Below are positions 55,986-64,000 of a stretch of 64,000 bases of DNA, piece after piece. The notes beneath the pieces are model-generated. The model was not told the origin of the DNA and did not search any database. It saw nothing but the letters and a program-made list of their open reading frames with translations. A program made the translations under genes and the position numbers. Origin of the DNA: Pararge aegeria (taxonomy: Eukaryota; Arthropoda; Insecta; Lepidoptera; Nymphalidae); assembly GCF_905163445.1 (NCBI RefSeq), contig NC_053200.1, positions 7,936,001 through 8,000,000 on the forward strand. Reading direction: 5' to 3'. How positions within the stretch are numbered: the first letter of the stretch is position 1; every line of letters begins with the position of its first letter.

Positions 55986-56120
55986 AGTAGGTAAAATTGA
56001 TTTGGGACAATTAAGTAGGTACATATTACTTAATAGAATGTAGTAAACTACTAGTAAAATGAAGTAGGTACAATTGATTTAGGACAATTAAGTAGGTACA
56101 TATTACTTAATAAAATGTAG
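55981..56120 (+). repeat. Tandem duplication, 78-bp period
   Basis: AATGAAGTAGGTAnAATTGATTT begins at 55981 and 56059. The copies share GGACAATTAAGTAGGTACAT and ATTACTTAATA and differ at a few bases. Confidence 0.92.
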
Positions 56121-58489
56121 ATGGAATTTCCTAAACTTGACAAACGGTAGGCATATCAAGTTACCTACTTGATATCTAACAGAAAATCTTTCTTCTAAAC
56201 TTGTCAGAAATTTAATCAATGATCATTTATTAATTATTACTATTGTTATATGATTATTAATATCTATTAATAATACGTTCTAACTAAAATTATAGTTTGC
56301 ATTTACAAGAATGAACGTCCTAATAATAATATGATGTACAGTATGTAGAGCGGCATCGTCGAAGTATTACACTAATTGAATAAAAACTTTGCCAAAAAAT
56401 AATCAAGTACCTAAAGATGTAGGTATATAGCATATAAAAGATGGAATGCAGCCAAACCTATATTAGTAACAAATAAATGTTAGTACCTACCTAGTACTCT
56501 ATGATTAATAAGAATACACCGTATTTACTGCCACGTTGATTTAGCAGTTAGTATACAGTCCATAAGCAAACGTGTTTGACTCTCAGAATGGGCAAAAAAT
56601 GTTAGGTTGTATCTGGTTTGGTCTGGGTTCAGAATGAATAGCATTAAAAACTATATAAATACGACTACATATAAAAAATGGTACAATTAGGCTCTTAAAT
56701 ATTTTTTTAAACATACCTACCTACTACGCTATTACAAGGTTCTGTCAATTGTTTTAAATAGCCAAGCAGACGACAGAACCAGCCTTACTTTAAAAATTAA
56801 TGAATTCCTAATACCTATGTACTACCTACCTAATACCTACCTATTATGAATAAGTAGGTACCTAACTTAATATCATAACTTTGTCTTCATATGAGTAGAC
56901 GGTTTGGGCACTCGACTATACCTGAGTGAATTTTTTGGTGCTGAAAATATTTTTGTAAAAAAATACTTTTATAAAATGTACACACTTGTATTGAACTACT
57001 CCAACGTTCTTGAAGAAATAAAAGTGACTAAGCAAAAACTAAAATGTGTGATCTCACCATAGTTTTTCTTGTTTCTGTGTTCTTCACTGCCGTGAAGTTA
57101 AAATATCCCGAGCCCTAAAACCTGTTCAAACTTCAAAGTTCAACAAGTCGTAGGCAACCGATTTCCCAAGCAATACGATTTTATTTAATGTAATTACTTT
57201 TAAATCCTAATGAACTGGAATCTTGGTGTGTCATAAAAAAACTAATTACTCATTACGTCGTGTAGAAAAGTAATATTCCAACTAAATATTTAGATAGGTA
57301 CCTACTTAATAGGTCTTTTAGTTAACTAATAACCCTAAACTAGCCTATAATCATTTTTGTCTTACCTGTCTTTGTAAATAATGTTTTCACATTCTCGACT
57401 CTAGAAGTGAAATTAATGATTGTTAATATATTTAAATTTTATCAATAGAAGTAAATTTGATAAAAGTTGAAAATATGACCTCACAACTTTTTATGGTAGT
57501 ACAACTGAGTTGCATGACTGGCTTAATATAATATAAAGTTATTGGTTTGCAACGTAAATTAAAAGGCAATTGTCAACTTTATTTATGGAATATTCACCTA
57601 CCTACTTCATTCATGTAACAATCATTATCACAATTTACTTACCTACTTACCACAAAACATTCTAGAATAACGTGGAATTTTTTTGGATTAGGTAGGTATA
57701 TATCCTACTATAAATTTAGTTATACAGGATGTGACTAAAATAATAATGGACAACAGTTTAAATAGTTAAGGAGATTTTGTGATAGACCTAATCCATGGAA
57801 GTAACGCTTTGCTTATTTCTGCCTCCGAGGTTTACGCCTCAGGCTAATGGGCACGGAGCGGCATTTTGCTACACGTGTTCCTTGAATGTGCTGCGAAGTG
57901 TTGCTCGGTTTATAGGCGATTGTTTTCCACTTACCATCAGGTGGGCTATGTGCTTGTTCGTACAAGTATTGTCCATCAATTATTTGGTTAAAAAAAAACA
58001 GTCTTATGTCTGTAGAGAGGGGAATGTAAGCTTAATAAATTAGGTAGGCATACCAAAGTATGAAATCCCCATGACAGTGAGTTTTGAGATTTAAGAATTT
58101 TAATCGCCTATTTCATCCAATTCCATACATATCTATATATATTTATGGCACCGTGTTTTAACGATAACATAGAAGATTATGAATCAAGTAATGTTACATT
58201 GCATTTTACAGTCGAAGCGGTATTAGGCAAAAGCTAAAGGCGAATGAGCTAAGAAAGCCGAGAGTCTACAAGTAATGTACCTACCATACGCGTTTCATGC
58301 GATGATTTTCATCACACTTGCGTGGAAAAAATAAGTGTAAACTTTTAAATAAGTTCTCAAAAAATAAATGACTACTTTATCCACTGTATAAAAGCTTCGT
58401 AGACCGCTACAATACAATTAAAAATAGACCAAAAAAAGGAAATATTAAAAAAATACTTAAAATTATCCATCTGCGTATATATAACTTTA
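56121..58489. other. Intergenic, nothing recognised
   Basis: AT-rich, with many TACCTACCTA motifs. 57820-57960 (GAGGTTTACGCCTCAGGCTA, CTTACCATCAGGTGGGCTAT) is probably a transposable-element remnant. Confidence 0.5.
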
Positions 58490-58742
58490 GACGGCCGATT
58501 GGCGCTGTTTGCAGCGACCCTGCTTTCTGAGCCCAAGGCCGTGGGTTCGATTCCCACAACTGGAAAATGTTTGTGTGATGAGCATAAATGTTTTTCAGTG
58601 TCTGGGTGTTTATATGTATCCTAAGTATATATGTATATTATTCATGAAAATATTCATTAGTCATCTTAGTACCCATAACACAAGCTACGCTAACTTTGGG
58701 GCTAGACGGCAATTCGTGTATTGTCGTAGTATATTTATATTT
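58490..58742 (+). mobile_element. tRNA-derived SINE, family A
   Basis: Head GACGGCCGATTGGCGCTGTT, intact B-box GTGGGTTCGATTCCCAC, body and short TATTTAT end. It is the only full family A copy in the right third of the window. Confidence 0.88.
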
Positions 58743-59685
58743 AGCCTCACCTTAGAGTGAGGTACAAACTAAACTTAATCGGGTCATCAAAAACAAAGCA
58801 CAAGTACGGTAATTTAAATAAAACACGTGTGTCTAATATCTTGTATTACGAGTCATATATCGATGTGATAAGGTCCACGTTACGCGCAAGTGTGATGAAA
58901 TACATTACGGACTTCATTCAAGTTAACGAGCACAAATAAAGTTACCTTTTGTTTTTATCTCGTTCTAATATTATTATAAAGTTTAATTAGATGGAAACAC
59001 ATCAAGTGATTCCATCTAGGTAATTATTAAATTTTTATTTATTTCATAATTATTAAATAAACAGTCTTGATTTAAATAACGGAAAACTTTTACAGATAAT
59101 TTTATATATTGTGCCTTATTCATAAGAGTACCTATATCTCGGATTTTTTATTAAATCTTCTGAAGCCCAGTACCTATTTTATAGAAGATTTTATTTCTAA
59201 ACCTAGGTATACGTGAACTATTTAAATTATTATCTATATTATTATAAAGAGAAAAGATTTGTTGAACCTTGCCTTGTTTGGCTCGGGAGGTAGGTACGGA
59301 AGGGGTCTAAGGGTAAAAGGTAGCCAACAATTTACACTCCAGCACGGCTAGCATGGGCAGGAGACCATTTTCTCTCCGGAGACAGGATGAAAATGTATCT
59401 AATCTCACAGCTTAATCAACTCTACGAGCACTGGCGTACTAGTGGAAATAATATAAGTGTAATAATAAATGGGAGTAAACTTCCCCTATTCCCTATTCCC
59501 GTGCATTAGCTGGTGGATAACTTAATTACATCCACTTTCGGGGATATAATCGGGGGATATAATTTTTGTCTCCTGTCTGTGCCCTGCTGTAGCGAAAGAT
59601 ACGCCGCCTAAGCCAGTCCCATACCTGGATTGATCTCCCACCTCTCGGGATCATCCCCTAGATCAATCCACAGCCCTTTGAATAA

Positions 59686-59812
59686 ATGAATGAAGAATAC
59701 ACTTTTATTGTACACCAAAGAAAAAAGTAGTTACAGAGATATAAATACATATCAAGAGAGTACAATTTGGTGGCCTTATCGCTACATAGCGATTTCTTCC
59801 AGGCAACCAATG
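59686..59812. repeat. Interspersed repeat, second copy of the insert at 53165-53305
   Basis: Shares AATACACTTTTATTGTACAC, GAGAGTACAATTTGGTGGCC and TTATCGCTACATAGCGATTT with 53165-53305 over about 130 bases with little divergence. Confidence 0.8.
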
Positions 59813-60214
59813 GCGTAAAAGGAAAAAACATAGAAAAGAGGTAAGTGGTGCAATAAATAATATTTATAATTATAAAAATATATAAATAAAATATATATAC
59901 CAGACCGCCCTTCGTCTTATACCAGAGGGACGTGCGCAGACCTCCAACTTGTCGAGTCATTAGCTAACAATATCCCATTAGAGAAATTGTTAAATCAAAA
60001 GTGACCTGCAGCACTCGGGCACAAATTGAGCTATTGGCTATCTGGCACTACACTCTAGAAGAGCTTACCTTTACCTACTAGGAGGTACAAATGACGACCC
60101 CTGTGCCGATGCAATATTTTACGACCAAACAGTTAAAATTTTATAAATACGTGCGCTCGAATACATAAATAAATATCACACAAGCAGAGTTTTAAGTTTA
60201 CGATAAGAATTAAG

Positions 60215-60640
60215 AAAATATGCGAAATGCTCGTTGGCATTTCCAAACACGCTCGAGTGGAATCAAGGCTGGGCAAAGTCCACTCGACGACGCGACACGC
60301 GGTACAACTACTCACATCGCTCGAGTCACAAGTCGACCGTATGTGAACTGTTAGTATTGTAACCACAATTTACAAAGTGGATTGATAATAAGTATTGTTT
60401 TCAAATGAAGAACGCAAATGTGTGTAAAATGAAAATCATACTAAGCAGAATTATTTGTAATGTTAATAACGATGTGAAAAGTTCGTTGCACTTTTCATTT
60501 CCATTTTTCAAGCACGCTCTTAAGTAATCCAGTCTGGGAGATTTGTCTGGACATGCATTAGGTACAAATTCTCACATTGCTCGAATCTCAAGTCGACTGT
60601 ATGTGAACTGTAAGTATTATGAACTCAATTGTAATGCCGA
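60215..60640 (+). repeat. Diverged tandem duplication of about 260 bp
   Basis: CTCACATCGCTCGAGTCACA and GTATGTGAACTGTTAGTATT near 60312-60358 correspond to CTCACATTGCTCGAATCTCA and GTATGTGAACTGTAAGTATT near 60571-60618. AAGTTCGTTTGCATTTCCAA with CGCGCGCAAGTG near 60809 looks like a third, partial unit. Confidence 0.75.
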
Positions 60641-61474
60641 AGTTAACAGATAACAGCATTTATTTAACCTAAGAACTGAGCACAAATGCCTTAGTTACGT
60701 ATACATAGCTATAAAATTTTAACGATTTTATTCAGAAACCAGTGGTAGATGAAATAACACTACACTAGTAGAATGTTATAACGATAACAATAAGAAAACA
60801 TGAAAAAAGTTCGTTTGCATTTCCAAACGCGCGCAAGTGTGAAAATGTGAAATCTAAAATCTGAAAATGTGAAATTTCTTTGCTTAACTCCGCTCGAAAC
60901 TTAACTATTTTTGGAAATAAAGTTTTAACAGGAATTCTTTATTAAATAATATTGAATAAAAATAATTTTATTAAATAATATTTATTTAATTAAATTATTT
61001 ATTAGCAGCAGCATCATTAAAGACCAACCTTCTCCAAGCTGCAAAGCCTATTTAATGGCGGTGCTTTTTTACTATTCTGACTTTTCTGTTGAAAGCTAAT
61101 TGTGTGGTCGCATTAAGGTTATAATAAATATGAATGATACCGTAAGATGTAGGTAGTTAGATGAGAAATGGATGCACCTTTGTTGTGAGAAGTAAGTAGG
61201 CACCATTGTTCGTAATCATATTGTGTATTATTAGGATTGTATGATTTAAGTAGAGCAACAAACCACATATAGCATAATTAGACGTAGTTTAGCCGAAAGG
61301 ACTCCGCACACAATATTTACAGGAATTAATTAGGGGAGGTATGTCTGAAAGTGTCCAATGACCAAGAAATGTCATGCAGCAAAAATGATCCAAGAATAAA
61401 CTATGGCAACAAACATTTTTATCACAGGTTTTAAAATTGAACCAACGGTCAATAACTCAAAAATAACTATCATT

Positions 61475-61812
61475 ATAATAATCATCATATTAACCAATTA
61501 CCGGCCCACTTTAAGGCACGGGTCTTCTCCCACAATGATATGGGGTTAAGGCCGTAGTCCACCACGCTGACCCAGTGCGGATTGGTGGGCTTCCCACTTC
61601 CCTTTGTGAACATTATGGAGAACTCTCAGATATGCAGGTTTCCTCACGATGTTTTCCTTCACCGTTTTAAGCAAGTTTTCTTTGAAGCAAGTGATAGGTA
61701 CTTAAATTGCTTAAAACGCACATAGCTCAGAACATTTAGAGGTACGTCCTGGGATACCAACTCGGCCCCCAAAAATGAAGTCAAAATTTAACCCACTGGG
61801 CACCACTATAGT
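61475..61812 (-). mobile_element. SINE family B, near full length
   Basis: Minus-strand copy: ATTACCGGCCCACTTTAAGG, ACCACGCTGACCCAGTGCGG, GAGAACTCTCAGATATGCAG, TTCCTCACGATGTTTTCCTT and head complement with AACTCGGCCCCC. Includes a small internal repeat of AAGCAAGT. Confidence 0.85.
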
Positions 61813-64000
61813 TATTAAATCATAGTTACTTATTATTAGTCAGTTTTAACTTGTAGACGACAGTCATTTACTACCTAGGTAATTACTAAGCACCTATAGG
61901 TACGTATTGATTATTTCAATTTCGACATCTTCTCACAATTTATTATAGCGAGTAAAAAATAATGAATATTATTTTAATTAAAAGCATACATACACCTATC
62001 CACCAACGTAGTAAAAATTTAAGTATTTAGCCTTGAAATACAATTGCACAAAATATATTAATAAGGTATTGTCGCAATAGAGTAGTCGAAGGAATATTCT
62101 GGTAGGTGCGGCACTAAAGCAAGCAGAAACATGTTACACTCGCCAACAGCTTTTGCAATATGTACCAATGGCCATGTTTGAAAATTTGGCCAAGTAAACT
62201 TTTTATTCGTATTTCCGATTGCACATGTTTCTACACAAATAGCAGTTTCCGTCGTGCACTCTTGGAATAAGAAAAACCGGCTGTCACGCCAAAGTCCGAC
62301 ACGCCTACTTTGGATATAAACACAAAGTGCGTACTAAGTAATTTTAAAAAAATATATAAAAAAATCTAATAAAAAATAAATAATATTGCAAATAATGATT
62401 TAAAACGATCATGCTATCATGCATGAGCGATATGACAGTCATATTTTTGATATTTTAATACAGTGTCAAGTTAAATTATGAAAAATTCATTTTTACATTT
62501 GTCAAGCAGATAGGTAACTATGTAAAGATTTAATAACAGTTACATTTGTATCAAAACACGGGCTATCAGGAATGAATATAAATGTAAGAGACCAATCGCG
62601 TATGGGATATAAATAATAGAATCAACTCGACCTTGAACCACAGCTCAAACTAATGACTTCGCATTGCGCATGTCTGGTACCGAATCGATAGGTATTCAGG
62701 TGACCGCTCGAAATGTAAAACAACCGGTACCAGGACAACATAAGCTTATAGGAGTAGATAGATAAGTTTACCATTATTAGGGTTCCAAACCTCATAAAAG
62801 AAAACGAAACCTTTAAAGAATCACTTTTATGCCCGCTCGCCTAACCCGTTGTCGAAGGCCTTTTAAAATGAATCTTATACCAAAATCAATGGTATCTTGT
62901 TGCCACAAAATTGAAATGAAATGTTTTTAAGTGCCTAAGCGCAATGAACAGTTACAGTAGCTCATAGCGTAGTTTCATAATAAAGCGACTGATTACCAAA
63001 ACCTTATAGGGTAAACCTAACCTATATAAATTACAAGACCTACAATTTCGATATTAACGAAGAAAGGTACCACAGATTTTTTGTAGCGAAGGTTTGCTCA
63101 ACATAGGTTGAAATTTTATAATAACGTGATTAGGTCAAGAAGTTACTTATCATAAATCAAAAGGCTTCGTTAGCCGATTTCATAACATGTCTTTATGTCC
63201 TAATAAGCATAACATAATATAAGTTTCACCAATCCCTAATGAAAAGCCATTTTTTACGCGCTTATTTTTAGCCTGTATGTTTGTTTGTATTAATAACACT
63301 AACAGGCATCAAAAATAAAATTAGAATATAGCATAAAGTATACGGATTATGTACTTTTTTAAGTGAGCAGTGCAATGAATGTCAGCTACAATTAAATATG
63401 GCCCTAACAGCGCTTAAATTGCCTTAAAAAAGTTTAAATATTCATGTTTTTCTAAATAAAAGGGTTTCAATTATTATACGCTTCTTCCCAGAATAACGGA
63501 ACTGAGTTCATTGGTGATACAAATAAATCAATATCGGTAGGTAGTTGTTCTTAAAACTCCCTTCCTCACTCACTCGCAACCATTCGAAACTAAAGTACCA
63601 GGCAGGTCACGTTTATATCAAAACTTGGGATACCAGGCTTTCATGTACACGAAAGAGATATTAAATACAGCTATTACTTACATACTCGTACCTACCTAAG
63701 TATCTAGTCTGCAAAGTTCAATGGAAACACCATCTTTGCTATATCACCGCTTTAAATTTTTAACAAATGCTATTACTGAAGTGCTAAGATGTGTGCCACA
63801 AGAACATTATGTCACCTATTATCTCAATTATCTTCCAGTGAGAGAATCTTATTAATTCCAAAAGTGTATCTACTAATAATTCCCGAAAAGGCGACATGGC
63901 AACAGAGGTATGAGTTGAGGCAGGAAATGGGAAACACAGCCCGCATACGTGAAACTACTCTGTAGTAGTAGACCTTTTTGTGAACGAGCTCGTCCGGTGT
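61813..64000. other. Intergenic to the window end, nothing recognised
   Basis: No exon, RNA gene or clear repeat that I can support. A gene whose exons lie beyond the window cannot be excluded. Confidence 0.45.

Noticed and set aside
10211..58560. Several A-box/B-box pairs suggesting tRNA genes
   Set aside because: All belong to SINE heads with SINE bodies attached; no cloverleaf with intact acceptor stem was found.

Overview
The window looks like nuclear DNA of a ditrysian lepidopteran, most likely a butterfly. It is AT-rich and intron-bearing, with eukaryotic splice sites, TATA boxes and AATAAA signals. It is packed with short tRNA-derived SINEs, Helitron ends and hAT-type MITEs of kinds that recur in moth and butterfly genomes. 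The species cannot be fixed from the sequence alone.

Two kinds of real gene are present. (1) Four chemosensory protein (CSP) genes lie between about 7.9 and 36.5 kb in the order minus, minus, plus, minus. All have the CSP cysteine spacing and an intron in phase 1 right after the conserved Leu-Lys-like codon. Two are ordinary 124-residue CSPs (7864-11523 and 17678-18718). One has a third coding exon and a long acidic/basic tail (29634-32957, 162 residues). One is divergent, with an enlarged N-terminal region (35483-36523, 152 residues). Three appear to start from a TATA box and a short non-coding first exon. (2) A complete five-exon gene on the minus strand (39227-46325) encodes the mitochondrial Glu-tRNA(Gln) amidotransferase subunit B (GatB, 521 residues). 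I see no convincing gene from 46.3 to 64 kb.

Layout: 1-2.46 kb, repeats (hAT MITE, SINE, Helitron-like). 2466-6701, a 4.2-kb foldback element with inverted arms built of about 170-bp tandem units and flanked by a perfect 9-bp target duplication. 6.65-7.76 kb, a scrambled duplication of its right flank. 7.86-12.8 kb, CSP gene A. 12.8-17.6 kb, repeats and a dead jockey-like reverse transcriptase. 17.7-19.95 kb, CSP gene B. 20-28.5 kb, repeats, a hAT MITE with 8-bp target duplications, perfect hairpins and a 4 x 165-bp tandem array. 28.55-33.06 kb, CSP gene C. 34.7-35.0 kb, a possible broken gene. 35.5-36.5 kb, CSP gene D. 36.5-39.2 kb, SINE and Helitron debris. 39.2-46.3 kb, GatB. 46.3-64 kb, intergenic DNA with SINEs, an RNase H relic of a non-LTR retrotransposon and small tandem duplications.

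The CSPs are predicted small secreted helical carriers of hydrophobic ligands. GatB works in mitochondrial translation and has no functional tie to them. The most unusual item is the foldback element with its nested higher-order repeats. Next are the two atypical CSPs and the repeated presence of one SINE family a few tens of bases past the CSP splice donors.
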